64,000 nt of DNA from Kerstersia gyiorum. Lineage in GTDB: Bacteria > Pseudomonadota > Gammaproteobacteria > Burkholderiales > Burkholderiaceae_B. The stretch lies in the NCBI RefSeq assembly GCF_004216755.1, contig NZ_SGWZ01000004.1:272158-336157 (forward strand), in the 5' to 3' direction. Position numbers and translations under genes: made by a program. Positions 24,310 through 33,154 of this stretch are shown piece by piece (position 1 is the first letter of the stretch; every line of letters starts with the position of its first letter). Below the pieces are notes generated by a model. The model had not been told where the DNA came from. It saw nothing but the letters and a program-made list of their open reading frames with translations, and ran no database searches.

Positions 24310-25224
24310 TCAGCTGGAAATGGGTTCGGCGCCCGTGCCGGAACGGTCATTCATGACTTCGTCGCAGACTTCCAGCCAGGCCCTGGCAGCATGGGATATA
24401 TAGCGTTCGCGCGGCCAGATGTGGCCCACCTGCCATTTCAGGTCGGGTTTCACCAGCCGCATCAGGCACATGTCTGCGGTCTTCAAGCGTTTGATCAGGG
24501 GGTCGGGCAGGACTGCGTAGCCCAGTCCCGCTGATGCCATCGACACCAGGAAATCCCAGTGCGCGCTGTGGGTTGCCACTTTGGGCGTGAATCCCGCGCT
24601 GCGAAATGCCTGGCGCAACCGCCGGGTCAGGGCGAAATCTTCGTCCAGCATCAACAGCGGCAGTTCGGCCAGCTGTGCGAAGGGCAAGGTCTTGCGCCCA
24701 CGTAACGGGGAGCGACCCGGCCCGACGACCCAGAGGGGGTAATCGCCGAAAGCCTGTGTTACCAGCTCCGGATGGTCGGCAGGCAGAATCGTGGCCCCGA
24801 CCTCCAGCTCGCCGGACGCCACCAGCCGCTCCACTCCCTGGCCGGTTGCCTCGCGCAGTTGCAGGTCAATGGCCGGGTAGCGTTCACGGAACCGTTGCAC
24901 GACCGGTGTGAACAACAGGTTAACCATGGGGGGAATGCCAACCGTCAGGGTGCCGCGCACCAGGCCGGTGGTTTCCTGGACTTCCAGCGCAATGCGCCGC
25001 ATTCCGGCAAGGATTTCCTGGCCGCGCTCGTAGACGATCTGGCCCACATCAGTAGTATGCACACCGCGCGCTTCCCGTATCAGCAGGGGCGCGCCGATTT
25101 CATCTTCCAGCTGGCGCACCATCTTGCTGATGGTCGACTGGGTCACGTACAGCGCTTCGGCAGCCTGGGTAAAGCTGGCCCGCCTGACGGTTTCGACGAA
25201 GTAGCGCAAAGCGCGGATATCCAT
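24310..25224 (-). CDS. LysR-family transcriptional regulator
   Basis: 304 residues. The N-terminal winged helix-turn-helix is RYFVETVRRASFTQAAEALYVTQSTISKMVRQLE. The periplasmic-binding-like effector domain contains GTLTVGIPPMVNLLFTPVV and a central effector cleft. It resembles regulators of organic-acid and aromatic-acid genes (CynR/CatR group). It is divergent from the CoA-transferase gene at 25492 with 267 bases between, the usual arrangement for control of that gene. Confidence 0.88.
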   Translation of the reverse strand: MDIRALRYFVETVRRASFTQAAEALYVTQSTISKMVRQLEDEIGAPLLIREARGVHTTDVGQIVYERGQEILAGMRRIALEVQETTGLVRGTLTVGIPPMVNLLFTPVVQRFRERYPAIDLQLREATGQGVERLVASGELEVGATILPADHPELVTQAFGDYPLWVVGPGRSPLRGRKTLPFAQLAELPLLMLDEDFALTRRLRQAFRSAGFTPKVATHSAHWDFLVSMASAGLGYAVLPDPLIKRLKTADMCLMRLVKPDLKWQVGHIWPRERYISHAARAWLEVCDEVMNDRSGTGAEPISS

Positions 25225-25278
25225 GCCTGTTTCCCATGAAAAAATAGAATGGCTGGGATGATATTAAGTCATAAACTG

Positions 25279-25291
25279 ACTGGTCACCAGT
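25279..25291. promoter_or_regulatory. Inverted repeat in the lysR/CoA-transferase intergenic region
   Basis: ACTGGT-C-ACCAGT is a 6-1-6 palindrome located 55 bases before the LysR start codon. It is a candidate operator for the LysR protein, though its short spacing differs from the usual T-N11-A box. Confidence 0.4.
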
Positions 25292-25491
25292 GCCTATACT
25301 CGGCTCATCGGCACTGTTCAATGCCTGGTTCCCTGGAAAGAACGGCATTGCGCATACCCGCAAAAGGGCGTTGCAACCGCAATCAATTGCGGCCTGGGCA
25401 ACGGAAGAATGTCGCCGGGAGACCTTCTTGAGAAGGCCAAGGTTGGGCTATCCCGGCCAGTAGCGATATCGGAATCAGGAGACACCACACT

Positions 25492-27009
25492 ATGCATAGC
25501 GATCGTATCCGCCTTGCCTCCCTGAAGGACAAGATCGTATCTGCCGACGCAGCGGCTGAAATCTTCCGTGACGGCATGGTCGTCGGCATGAGCGGCTTTA
25601 CCCGCGCCGGCGATTGCAAGGCCGTACCGCATGCGCTGGCGCGCCGCGCCGCTCGCGATCCTCTCAGTATCACACTGATCACCGGCGCCTCGCTGGGCCA
25701 CGACACCGACAAGCTGCTGGCCGAAGCCGGCGTACTGGGTCGTCGCCTGCCGTTCCAGGTGGATACCACCCTGCGTCGCAAGATCAACGCCGGTGAAGTG
25801 AAATTCATCGACCAGCATTTGTCGGAAACCGTCGAGCAACTGCGCTCCGGCTTCCTGGGCAAGCTGGATGTGGCCGTGATCGAAGCCTGTGCCATCACCG
25901 AAGATGGCGGTATTGTGCCCACCATGTCCGTGGGTAATTCGGCCACCTTCGCCACGATGGCCGAACGTATCATCATCGAGCTGAACACCCAGGTGCCAGC
26001 GGCCCTGGAAGGCTTTCATGACATCTACCTGCCGGCAGAGCGCCCGAACCGCCAGCCTGTGCCGCTGACTGACATTGGCCAGCGCATCGGCAGCACCAGC
26101 ATCAAGGTCGATCCGTCGCGTATCGTCGCCATTGTCATCACCGACCAGCCGGACAGCCCGTCCAACGTGCTGCCGCCGGACGAGGAAACCGCCGCCATTG
26201 CCGGCCACATCAATGATTACCTGCTCAATGAAGTCCGTCATGGACGGCTGACTCATTCATTGCTGCCGCTGCAGGCGGGCATAGGCACCATCGCCAATGC
26301 GGTACTGCACGGCCTGGTGGATTCGCCCTTCCACGACCTGACGATGTACTCGGAAGTGCTGCAGGACAGCACCTTCGCGCTACTGGATTCCGGCCAGATG
26401 AGCTTCGCTTCGGCGTCGTCCATCACGGTCTCCAAACCGGTGTACGAGCAGCTGATCGAAAACGTCGAAAAGTACCGTTCGCGCCTGGTCCTGCGTCCGC
26501 AAGAGATCAGCAACCTGCCCGAGCTGGTACGCCGCTTTGGCCTGATCACGCTGAATACCGCGCTGGAATTCGACATCTACGGCAATGTGAACTCCACCCA
26601 CGTGGGTGGCACTCACATGATGAACGGCATCGGCGGTTCGGGTGACTTCGCCCGCAATGCCCATACCTCCATCTTCGTGACCAAGTCCATTGCCAAGGGC
26701 GGGGATATCTCCAGCGTGGTGCCCATGGTGCCGCACGTGGATCACTCGGCGCATGACGTCGACATCCTGGTGACGGAAACCGGTCTGGCCGACCTGCGTG
26801 GCCTGGCGCCGCGCGAACGCGCCGCGACCATCATCGAGAACTGCGTGCATCCGCTGTATCGCGAAGAACTGCGCGAATACTTCCGTGCCGCTTGCAAGCG
26901 TGGCGGCCAGACGCCGCACATTCTCGAAGAAGCCTTTGCCTGGCATACGCGCTTCCAGCAAACGCATAGCATGCTGGCGAATCAGGAGCATGAAGTCGCC
27001 GTTGTTTGA
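25492..27009 (+). CDS. Succinyl-CoA:acetate CoA-transferase / acetyl-CoA hydrolase family
   Basis: 505 residues, the same size as AarC-type succinyl-CoA:acetate CoA-transferases. Both halves of the class I CoA-transferase fold are visible: MVVGMSGFTRAGDCKAVPHAL near the start, GIGTIANAVLHGLVDSPFHDLTMYSEVLQD in the middle (the glutamate here, in YSEV, is the expected covalent catalytic residue), and VGGTHMMNGIGGSGDFARNA later. It interconverts acetyl-CoA or propionyl-CoA with succinate or acetate. GGAGAC precedes the ATG. A LysR gene lies divergent upstream. Confidence 0.87.
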   Translation: MHSDRIRLASLKDKIVSADAAAEIFRDGMVVGMSGFTRAGDCKAVPHALARRAARDPLSITLITGASLGHDTDKLLAEAGVLGRRLPFQVDTTLRRKINAGEVKFIDQHLSETVEQLRSGFLGKLDVAVIEACAITEDGGIVPTMSVGNSATFATMAERIIIELNTQVPAALEGFHDIYLPAERPNRQPVPLTDIGQRIGSTSIKVDPSRIVAIVITDQPDSPSNVLPPDEETAAIAGHINDYLLNEVRHGRLTHSLLPLQAGIGTIANAVLHGLVDSPFHDLTMYSEVLQDSTFALLDSGQMSFASASSITVSKPVYEQLIENVEKYRSRLVLRPQEISNLPELVRRFGLITLNTALEFDIYGNVNSTHVGGTHMMNGIGGSGDFARNAHTSIFVTKSIAKGGDISSVVPMVPHVDHSAHDVDILVTETGLADLRGLAPRERAATIIENCVHPLYREELREYFRAACKRGGQTPHILEEAFAWHTRFQQTHSMLANQEHEVAVV

Positions 27010-27059
27010 GACAGCAACGGTATTTGCCTAGCGCCCGGAGACGCTCCGGGGCTTTTATC

Positions 27060-27089
27060 GGCCGTCACTGTGTGGCGGCCGTTTTTTTT
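27060..27089 (+). terminator. Rho-independent terminator of the CoA-transferase gene
   Basis: GGCCG-T-CAC and GTG-G-CGGCC form a stem with a short TGT loop, followed by eight T. It lies 50 bases after the stop codon. Confidence 0.85.
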
Positions 27090-27142
27090 GTGCTGAAACC
27101 TGGGGTGGGGCTGGCGGAATCTCGGCTGGCGCCTGGGACAGG

Positions 27143-27167
27143 CGCGCGCGGTACGCTGCCGCGCGCG
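27143..27167 (-). terminator. GC-rich hairpin at the end of pyrD
   Basis: CGCGCGCGG (27143-27151) pairs perfectly with CCGCGCGCG (27159-27167) across 7 bases, about 45 bases beyond the leftward stop of pyrD. There is no T tract on that strand, so termination is uncertain. Confidence 0.4.
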
Positions 27168-27212
27168 TTCTGTCTGGCTGGAAATCTATAGCTGCGGTAT
27201 ATCTGCCCTGTA

Positions 27213-28259
27213 TCAGCCTTGTTGCAGGGCCTGGACGCACTCCTGTACCAGACCAGGGCCACGATAAATCATGCCGGTGTAGATCTGTACCGCCTGGGCG
27301 CCTGCTGCAATTTTTTCCTGGGCGCGCTTGCCGGAATCTATACCACCCACCCCGATGATGGCGCAGCCGCCAGCCAGGCGGGCATGCAGGCGCCGGATGA
27401 CTTCCAGGGACAATTCATGCACGGGCGGGCCGGAAAGCCCGCCGGCCTCTTGTGCATGGGGCAGGCCTTCCACGGCGCTGCGCGACAGCGTGGTATTCGT
27501 GGCGATCACGCCATCCACGCGATGGCGTAGCAGCGTTTCCGCGATGGCATCTACTTCTTCTGTGCTGAGGTCCGGAGCGATCTTGACGGCCAACGGAACG
27601 TTGCGGCCGTGGCGGTCGGCCAGCGCCTGGCGCTTTTCCTGGAGAGCGGCAAGCAAGGCATCCAGCGCGTCGCCGCTTTGCAAGCTGCGCAGGTTCTTGG
27701 TGTTGGGCGAGGAAATGTTCACGGTGACGTAATCCGCATGCGGATAGACGCCTTCCAGGCCCAGCAGATAATCGTCCACGGCGCGTTCCACGGGGGTGTC
27801 GGCATTCTTGCCAATATTCAAGCCCAGGATACCGCCATGCTGGCGCCAGGTGCTGCGTTGTACGTTCTGGAGAAAAACTTCCAGCCCTTCGTTATTGAAG
27901 CCCATGCGGTTGATGAGCGCCTGGCCCTGCGGCAGGCGAAACATGCGCGGCTTGGGGTTGCCTGGTTGCGGGCGCGGCGTGACCGTGCCAACTTCCACGA
28001 AACCGAAGCCCAGGGCGCCGAGCGCGTCGATGCAGGCGCCATTCTTGTCCAGCCCGGCGGCCAGGCCCACGCCGTTGCGCAGTGTCAGGCCCATGAGCTC
28101 CACCGGCTTGCCGGCGCAGCGTTGTTCCAGCAGTGGGCGGGTGAGCTGGCAACGTTGCAGGCGCGCCAGGTTGCGCAGCGTAAGTTCGTGCGCGGTTTCC
28201 GCGTCCAGCGAAAAAAGGGCGCGGCGTGTCAGGGGGTAAAGCGTGGAGAGCAGGGACAT
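27213..28259 (-). CDS. pyrD: Dihydroorotate dehydrogenase (quinone), class 2
   Basis: 348 residues. Class 2 membrane-associated form with an amphipathic N-terminal extension. Family motifs: LRNGVGLAAGLDKNGACIDALGALGFGFVE, VGTVTPRPQPGNPKPRMFRL, NRMGFNNEG, NISSPNTKNLR (with the catalytic-base serine in NISSPNT) and the FMN-phosphate motif GVGGIDSGKRAQEKIAAGA. It oxidises dihydroorotate to orotate in pyrimidine synthesis and passes electrons to quinone at the inner membrane. It lies downstream of bpt and aat in the same direction, with a 119-base gap. Confidence 0.97.
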   Translation of the reverse strand: MSLLSTLYPLTRRALFSLDAETAHELTLRNLARLQRCQLTRPLLEQRCAGKPVELMGLTLRNGVGLAAGLDKNGACIDALGALGFGFVEVGTVTPRPQPGNPKPRMFRLPQGQALINRMGFNNEGLEVFLQNVQRSTWRQHGGILGLNIGKNADTPVERAVDDYLLGLEGVYPHADYVTVNISSPNTKNLRSLQSGDALDALLAALQEKRQALADRHGRNVPLAVKIAPDLSTEEVDAIAETLLRHRVDGVIATNTTLSRSAVEGLPHAQEAGGLSGPPVHELSLEVIRRLHARLAGGCAIIGVGGIDSGKRAQEKIAAGAQAVQIYTGMIYRGPGLVQECVQALQQG

Positions 28260-28378
28260 GGCGGGCGGTCAGGAAGAGAACCTAGAATGAATGTTCCGCG
28301 CCCGCCGGAGGGCAGGGACGGGAGAATAAGTGTAGAGGATGCTGTTCAGCCTGGGGGCTGTAAAAACGGTATACATGC

Positions 28379-29158
28379 TCAGGCCTGGTGTAGCGCAGGC
28401 GGATCTGGCCATTGTGCCGGCGGTAACTGTTCGAACGGCAGCCAATGTTCATCGCGCAGGATTTGCGCCGGCCTATAACCGGACTTGTAATGCATTTTCG
28501 GGTGGCCCGGGATCCAGTACCCCAGATATAGCCAGGGGCGTTGGTTTTCCTGGCATTGCGCAATCTGCCACAGGATGCTGTAGGCGCCCAGGCTGCCGGG
28601 GGTGTCAGGGTCGTAGTAGGTATAGACCGCTGATAGTCCATCATCGAGCAGGTCAATGACAGAGACCATGATCAGCCGGCCGTCGGCTGGGTCGCGGAAC
28701 TCTACCAGGCGGGTCTCCACCCGGGAGGCCAGCAGGAACTGTGCGTATTGTTCGGGGTCGCCGTCGTCCATACCACCTCCGGCATGGCGTTGCGCCTGGT
28801 AGCGTTGGTAGAGCGCGTAGCTTTCCTCGGACCACGCCGGGGCCAGTACACGGGCCTGCAGGTGCGCATGGCGTTTCCAGGCACGCTTCTGGCTGCGGCT
28901 GGGCTGGAAATGTTGCGCGTCGACGCGCAGTGGCGTACAGGCTTGGCATTGGTCGCAATGCGGGCGGTAGATATGCAGGCCGCTACGGCGAAAGCCCAGC
29001 CGTATCAACTGGCTATAGGCGCCGTCATAAAGTTCCTGTCCGGCCTGGACCACCTGGGAGCGTGCCTGCCTTTCGGGCCAATAGCTACATTCATAGCTTT
29101 CTGTCCGGTAGCAGCGTAGCCAGGCACCGGAAGGCGGAGTTTGCCGCGCCTGCATCAT
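28379..29158 (-). CDS. bpt: Aspartate/glutamate leucyltransferase (Bpt)
   Basis: 259 residues of the bacterial arginyltransferase-like family. Visible marks: the N-terminal cysteine region CSYWPERQARSQVV, the paired cysteines in RPHCDQCQACTPLRV, and the C-terminal GNAT-like core with AVYTYYDPDTPGSLGAYSILWQI and YLGYWIPGHPKMHYKSGYRP. In the N-end rule it adds leucine from Leu-tRNA to proteins starting with Asp or Glu, marking them for ClpS/ClpAP. Its start overlaps the aat stop by four bases (ATGA), so the two N-end rule transferases are translationally coupled. Confidence 0.93.
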   Translation of the reverse strand: MMQARQTPPSGAWLRCYRTESYECSYWPERQARSQVVQAGQELYDGAYSQLIRLGFRRSGLHIYRPHCDQCQACTPLRVDAQHFQPSRSQKRAWKRHAHLQARVLAPAWSEESYALYQRYQAQRHAGGGMDDGDPEQYAQFLLASRVETRLVEFRDPADGRLIMVSVIDLLDDGLSAVYTYYDPDTPGSLGAYSILWQIAQCQENQRPWLYLGYWIPGHPKMHYKSGYRPAQILRDEHWLPFEQLPPAQWPDPPALHQA

Positions 29159-29988
29159 GCCTGCCTCTCGCGAAAGACGTCGGGCGGCGCGGCCACAGAT
29201 CTGGCCGCACCTGCAGGACTGGCTGTGGTATCTGGGTGGCTGGGGACAGGCAGCGGGTGCAGTCGCCCTTGGCTATCGAGCCAGCCCGGCTGCCAGGGCG
29301 GCACGGGCTGTTGGCAGGCGGCGGCAATATGGGCCAGGAATGCCTCGCGGCTGCGAGGCCGGGCGCCCAGGCTGGCCAGGTGTGCGGTCTGTTGTTGGCA
29401 ATCTATCCATTGCACGCCATGGCGTGCCAGGAAACGCACCAGATGGGCCAACGCAATTTTCGATGCATTGCTGCGGCGGGTAAACATGGATTCGCCAAAG
29501 AACATGCTTCCCAGGCTGACACCATACAAGCCGCCGGCCAGCCGGCCATCCATCCAGGTTTCTATGCTGTGGACCGCCCCCGCCAGGTGCCAGTCTTCAT
29601 ACACACGCCGCATGGCGGGCACAATCCAGGTGCTGCCATCTTCCGTTCTGGGGGCAGCGCATGCGGCAATAACATCCGCGAAGGCGGTATCCACCTGCAC
29701 GCATACGGTGTAGTCACCCTGGCCTTGTGCTCGTTCGATCTGGCGCAACTGCTTGCGCAAGGCATGTGGCGGCGAAAACTCGTCGCAGGCCAGTATCATG
29801 CGCGGATCCGGGCTCCACCATAACACCGGGTCGCCAGCGGAAAACCAGGGGAAAATACCTTGACCATAGGCTTGACGCAGCCTGGCGACCGAAAGGTCGG
29901 CGCCTGCGGCCAGTAAGCCATCCGGCACTTCAAGTGCCTGTCCGGCAGGAGGAAAAGGAGTGTCGGCTTCCAGCCAGGGAATGCGCAT
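29155..29988 (-). CDS. aat: Leucyl/phenylalanyl-tRNA-protein transferase
   Basis: 277 residues. Family motifs: FPPAGQALEVPDGLLAAGADLSVARLRQAYGQGIFPWFSAGDPVLWWSPDPR near the N-terminus, then SIETWMDGRLAGGLYGVSLGSMFFGESMF and the WIDCQQQTAHLASLGA region. It adds Leu or Phe to proteins starting with Arg or Lys, the other branch of the bacterial N-end rule. It follows the NUDIX gene by five bases and overlaps bpt by four. The C-terminal 35 residues are an unconserved Pro/Ala-rich tail. Confidence 0.95.
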   Translation of the reverse strand: MRIPWLEADTPFPPAGQALEVPDGLLAAGADLSVARLRQAYGQGIFPWFSAGDPVLWWSPDPRMILACDEFSPPHALRKQLRQIERAQGQGDYTVCVQVDTAFADVIAACAAPRTEDGSTWIVPAMRRVYEDWHLAGAVHSIETWMDGRLAGGLYGVSLGSMFFGESMFTRRSNASKIALAHLVRFLARHGVQWIDCQQQTAHLASLGARPRSREAFLAHIAAACQQPVPPWQPGWLDSQGRLHPLPVPSHPDTTASPAGAARSVAAPPDVFRERQA

Positions 29989-29993
29989 GCCTT

Positions 29994-30572
29994 TCAGTGT
30001 ATGGGCAGGGTATAGCGGTGAACGCCGAATTCAGGCTGTTTGCGGTCTTCGAAAAAATGCCGCAAAGTCGACGATACGCTGAGAAATGAAAGATGATCCC
30101 AGGGGATGTCGGCTTCATCGAAAAACGCGGCTTCCAGGCTTTCCGGACCTGGGTCCAGTTTTTCGTCCAGTACGTTGGCAAGATAATAAATATGAACCTG
30201 ATTGACGCCCGGCACGTCGATCACGGTGAAGAGCGGGCCGGCCTCGACCTGCGCGCCAGCTTCTTCCAGCGTTTCCCGCAGGGCACCTTGTTCTGTGGTT
30301 TCTTCCAGCTCCATGAAACCGGCGGGCAAGGTCCAGAAGCCATAGCGGGGTTCGATCGCCCGGCGGCATAGCAGCACTTTGCCGCGCCAGACCGGCACAC
30401 AGCCAACCACCATGCGCGGGTTCTGATAGTGAACCGCACCACAATGCTGGCAAAGATCGCGCACGCGGTTGTCACCCGGCGGGGTGGCACGAGTCAGCAG
30501 CGTGCCGCATTGGCTGCAATAGCGTTGCTGGCGTGGGGCGGGGAAGTAAAAATCTGCGGGAAGGTCGCTCAT
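29994..30572 (-). CDS. NUDIX hydrolase with N-terminal zinc ribbon
   Basis: 192 residues. A four-cysteine zinc ribbon (CSQC near residue 19 and CQHC near residue 42) precedes a NUDIX domain whose box reads GFMELEETTEQGALRETLEEAG (GX5EX7REUXEEXGU). The layout resembles NADH pyrophosphatase-like or ADP-ribose pyrophosphatase proteins, which hydrolyse nucleoside diphosphates linked to another moiety; the substrate is not clear. It is the first gene of the NUDIX-aat-bpt-pyrD group. Confidence 0.9.
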   Translation of the reverse strand: MSDLPADFYFPAPRQQRYCSQCGTLLTRATPPGDNRVRDLCQHCGAVHYQNPRMVVGCVPVWRGKVLLCRRAIEPRYGFWTLPAGFMELEETTEQGALRETLEEAGAQVEAGPLFTVIDVPGVNQVHIYYLANVLDEKLDPGPESLEAAFFDEADIPWDHLSFLSVSSTLRHFFEDRKQPEFGVHRYTLPIH

Positions 30573-30597
30573 GCGGCCATTTTAGCGACAGACGCCC

Positions 30598-30621
30598 TGG
30601 CCGGGGGAGTCTTCCCGGCCA
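30598..30621 (-). terminator. Hairpin after the DUF4351 gene
   Basis: TGGCCGGG (30598-30605) and CCCGGCCA (30614-30621) form a perfect stem with an 8-base loop. It lies 32 bases beyond the leftward stop of the DUF4351 gene and just before the NUDIX start. No T tract follows on either strand. Confidence 0.5.
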
Positions 30622-30652
30622 AACGCGTTGAATCTGTCACGCCGGCATCGGT

Positions 30653-31861
30653 TCAATGCCAGATGCCTTCCAGTGTCCGGGCATCCAGCAGGCGCCGGCC
30701 CCAGGCACGCAGCGTCGTGCCATCCGCCAGTTGCAGACGTTGCAGGTCGGCCGCTGACAAGGGGCCGAACCGGACTTCCAGCTGCTCGCGCAACAGTCCC
30801 GCCATGCCTTCGTGACGTCCTGTTTCCAGGCCTTGTGTCAGGCCCTTCTTAATGCCGATTCGTTCCACGCTGCTGATATAGGCCACGTTGCGTTCCTCCT
30901 CGAAGTTTGCCAGGGATTGCCAGAATTGTTCGTCCAAAGCGGGCGGCAGGGCGAGAATGCCGTCGATGAACAGGAATAGTTGCCTGACGCGCGCGGCAGG
31001 CCAGCCGTATTGATAGAGGTTGCGTACCAGCCGGGTTTTTGCCTCCAGACGTACCTGGGGCGCATCGCGCCGGGCGGCGGCGGCGAGTTCTGCCAATACC
31101 ACGACGGCAAATGGGTTGTCGGGTGCCCGGGCTTGAAGTTCGTTCTCCTGATCGGCCCAGCTCTGCAAATGTACCACCGGCACTCGATAGGCCAGGCTCA
31201 GAAAATCCTTACCTTCTGGGGCGTAGTCATAGTGCAGATGTGAGGCCCGTCCGGGGCTGCGCGTAATGATGGCAAATTGCAGGATGGGGGTGTCAGGATA
31301 GGTTTCATATAACCTGGCGAAGTAGCTATACATGCGTTTGGCAAAATGACTGGCCAGACGCTGCTGGATTTCCACGTGCAGCAGCATCAGTGCTGGCGCG
31401 CCATTGCGCAGCCGCACGCGGACCAGCTTGTCGGGATAGCGCCGGTTGCGGCGGCGACCGGGGTTCAGCGCGCGTAATTCCTTGTCGAGGAAATCGAGTG
31501 GCGAGTTCCAGTCGACCGCGTCATGCAAGTCCGGCCAGAACAAGGCCATGCAAGGTGCCAGCAGCGAGGCCAGCGCGTCTTTCCAGTGACCGTCGAAATC
31601 GGTGCCTGGCGACGTGTGGGCGGTGGGCGGCGACGTGGCCTCTGTGTGCGTCGGGGCATGCAGCATCCGCACGGGAAAGGGCAGGCATTGATAGGGCCGG
31701 CGCGGCATATCCGGGTGGCGCGGCTTGATGCCCGGCCGGGTTGCGAAAGGGGAGCGCGAGGCGGCATCCGGCGGCGGGTTGGTATTGGTGGCCTGGCTGC
31801 CTGCAGGTGAAGTGGGTGACGGTGATGGCATGGGGACGCTTCCTGGCGGATCGGACGTCAT
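30653..31861 (-). CDS. Rpn/PD-(D/E)XK transposase-like protein with C-terminal DUF4351
   Basis: Up to 402 residues. The core (about residues 90-320) resembles the Rpn/YhgA-type putative nuclease-transposase family: DFDGHWKDALASLLAP, then YPDKLVRVRLRNG and LLHVEIQQ with D and E-x-Q of a PD-(D/E)XK active site. The C-terminal 55 residues (GLLREQLEVRFGPLSAADLQRL) match DUF4351. The first 85 residues are Pro/Ser/Thr-rich and unlike the family, so the real start may be a later ATG. Such proteins promote RecA-independent recombination in some cases; the role here is unknown. Confidence 0.75.
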   Translation of the reverse strand: MTSDPPGSVPMPSPSPTSPAGSQATNTNPPPDAASRSPFATRPGIKPRHPDMPRRPYQCLPFPVRMLHAPTHTEATSPPTAHTSPGTDFDGHWKDALASLLAPCMALFWPDLHDAVDWNSPLDFLDKELRALNPGRRRNRRYPDKLVRVRLRNGAPALMLLHVEIQQRLASHFAKRMYSYFARLYETYPDTPILQFAIITRSPGRASHLHYDYAPEGKDFLSLAYRVPVVHLQSWADQENELQARAPDNPFAVVVLAELAAAARRDAPQVRLEAKTRLVRNLYQYGWPAARVRQLFLFIDGILALPPALDEQFWQSLANFEEERNVAYISSVERIGIKKGLTQGLETGRHEGMAGLLREQLEVRFGPLSAADLQRLQLADGTTLRAWGRRLLDARTLEGIWH

Positions 31862-32000
31862 AGCCTAGCGCCTGGCGTCAGTTTGCAGGCAGACAGAGTG
31901 CTCAAATGAGCACAGTGGATTGGCCGCCGGCCGTTCGTGCAGTTTCAGCTCCGCTAGTGTCGTTTCAGCAGCTTATGCGGTTGCGGCTGTTTACGCCCTC

Positions 32001-32045
32001 TCGGGGGCATCTCAGCCGAATGCGCAGCGTAGGGGCCCTTTTTTG
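32001..32045 (+). repeat. Dispersed intergenic repeat, copy C (diverged)
   Basis: TCGGGGGCATCTCAGCCGAA followed by TGCGCAGCGTAGGGGCCC and six T matches the right half of copy A (8334-8378). It lies between two leftward genes and may terminate rightward transcripts. Confidence 0.65.
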
Positions 32046-32087
32046 CCCAGTTTTCTGTACGTCAAAGTGCCTGGACTGCTGTGCCTG

Positions 32088-32705
32088 CTAGATGCTTGGG
32101 TGTCTTTGGAAACCGAGTTCGGCAGGCAGTCGTTGCTCGCCTATGCCCATCAGCGGTGCCCCTGGGAGCTGGCCGTCCAGTTGAACGTCCGGCAGCAGCA
32201 AGACGCTGGCGGCGTCGTCGGCAAGTTCCGGGTAGTGGGTCAGCCAATACTGCAACAGGCTTGCGCCATTGGGCAGCATCAGCCGCCTGGCGGTGCTTTC
32301 CAGTTCACGATCATCCAGCGCAGCCGGACCCAGGGCGGTTTGGGCATAGAGCCTGCCGTCACTGCTCAGCCACCAGGCGAAAATATTGCCGGCGGGCATA
32401 CCCAGGTGGTTTTCCAGTGCACTTTGCGTGTCATTCCAGCGCAACAGGTAGGGCGCCGCCTCCAGGCTTACAAAAACACGCTGGGGCCCGTTCTGGAAAA
32501 ACCAGCGGCCATGGTCGTCATGGCTGTAATTGCGTGCAATAAAGGCGCGCAGGCCGTCGTGTGCAATGCGCTCCCCCGGTGTGCCGGTATTGGCATCACC
32601 GTGTTCATGCAGGCGCCAGGCGCCACGTGCATCCAGCGAAAGCCAACCACAGGCTGCGGGAACGTCCGGCCAGCGTTGCATGGCGTCGATGACTTGTCTG
32701 TCCAT
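32088..32705 (-). CDS. Conserved hypothetical protein
   Basis: 205 residues, soluble and acidic, with no signal peptide or membrane segment. It opens MDRQVIDAMQRWPDVPAACGWLSLD and contains GQRWFF-like aromatic stretches (GRWFFQNGPQRVFVSLEAAPYLL) and LPNGASLLQYWLTHYPEL. I do not recognise a family with a known function. The even codon use and the long uninterrupted frame argue that it is real. A 7-base tandem repeat lies 89 bases upstream of its start, in its promoter region. Confidence 0.7.
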   Translation of the reverse strand: MDRQVIDAMQRWPDVPAACGWLSLDARGAWRLHEHGDANTGTPGERIAHDGLRAFIARNYSHDDHGRWFFQNGPQRVFVSLEAAPYLLRWNDTQSALENHLGMPAGNIFAWWLSSDGRLYAQTALGPAALDDRELESTARRLMLPNGASLLQYWLTHYPELADDAASVLLLPDVQLDGQLPGAPLMGIGEQRLPAELGFQRHPSI

Positions 32706-32793
32706 TTATTGCCCATCTCGATTCAAGGCACCGTGCTGTCCGAAAAATCTCTGCGCTGGGAACGTACATCCGGCCAGTCCGTCATCATCCGCG

Positions 32794-32852
32794 CAGTTGC
32801 CAGTTGCCAGTTGCCAGTTGCCAGTTGCCAGTTGCCAGTTGCCAGTTGCCAG
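32794..32852 (+). repeat. Heptanucleotide tandem repeat (CAGTTGC)8
   Basis: Eight perfect copies of CAGTTGC plus a trailing CAG. Perfect short repeats of this kind change copy number by slipped-strand mispairing. It lies between the hypothetical protein (leftward, start at 32705) and the Mla operon (rightward, start at 33155), nearer the former. Confidence 0.95.
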
Positions 32853-32912
32853 GCGGCGCTGCGCCGGAATGGCAGATGTTTTTTCAAGAAAGCGTGACAT
32901 CCATCAAAGGTA

Positions 32913-32959
32913 TTCGAATTGTCGCCTTCGAATTGCAATGAAAAGATTGGAAGTATAAA
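32913..32959 (+). promoter_or_regulatory. Direct repeats and possible promoter of the Mla operon
   Basis: TTCGAATTG occurs at 32913-32921 and 32927-32935, a 14-base period, each holding the palindrome TTCGAA. TTGCAA (32933-32938) and TATAAA (32954-32959) could be promoter boxes, though the 15-base spacer is short. The 200 bases from here to the permease start hold no other gene. Confidence 0.35.
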
Positions 32960-33154
32960 TATAGTCACTCTTGTGCGACAAAATCAGCATGGCAAGTTAG
33001 CATACGGGTCGGTTGTCATTGTGGCTGGTTTTGGGTGGGGCCGCATCGTAGGTGGCATAGGCAGTCTTATGCCTGTCCCTTGCTCGGCCGGCGCTGCAAC
33101 AATGCGCATGCACGCTGGCCTTGGCCCAAGTTTAGGATACAGACGGAACTGACG

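Noticed and set aside
23979..24350. Leftward 123-codon frame between dsrE and the LysR gene
   Set aside because: No recognisable domain, overlaps the LysR C-terminus, and has Arg/Pro-rich shadow-like composition.
31920..32897. Long rightward open frame of 325 codons
   Set aside because: It is antisense to the hypothetical gene at 32088-32705 and runs through the heptanucleotide repeat and an intergenic repeat; composition is that of a shadow frame in GC-rich DNA.
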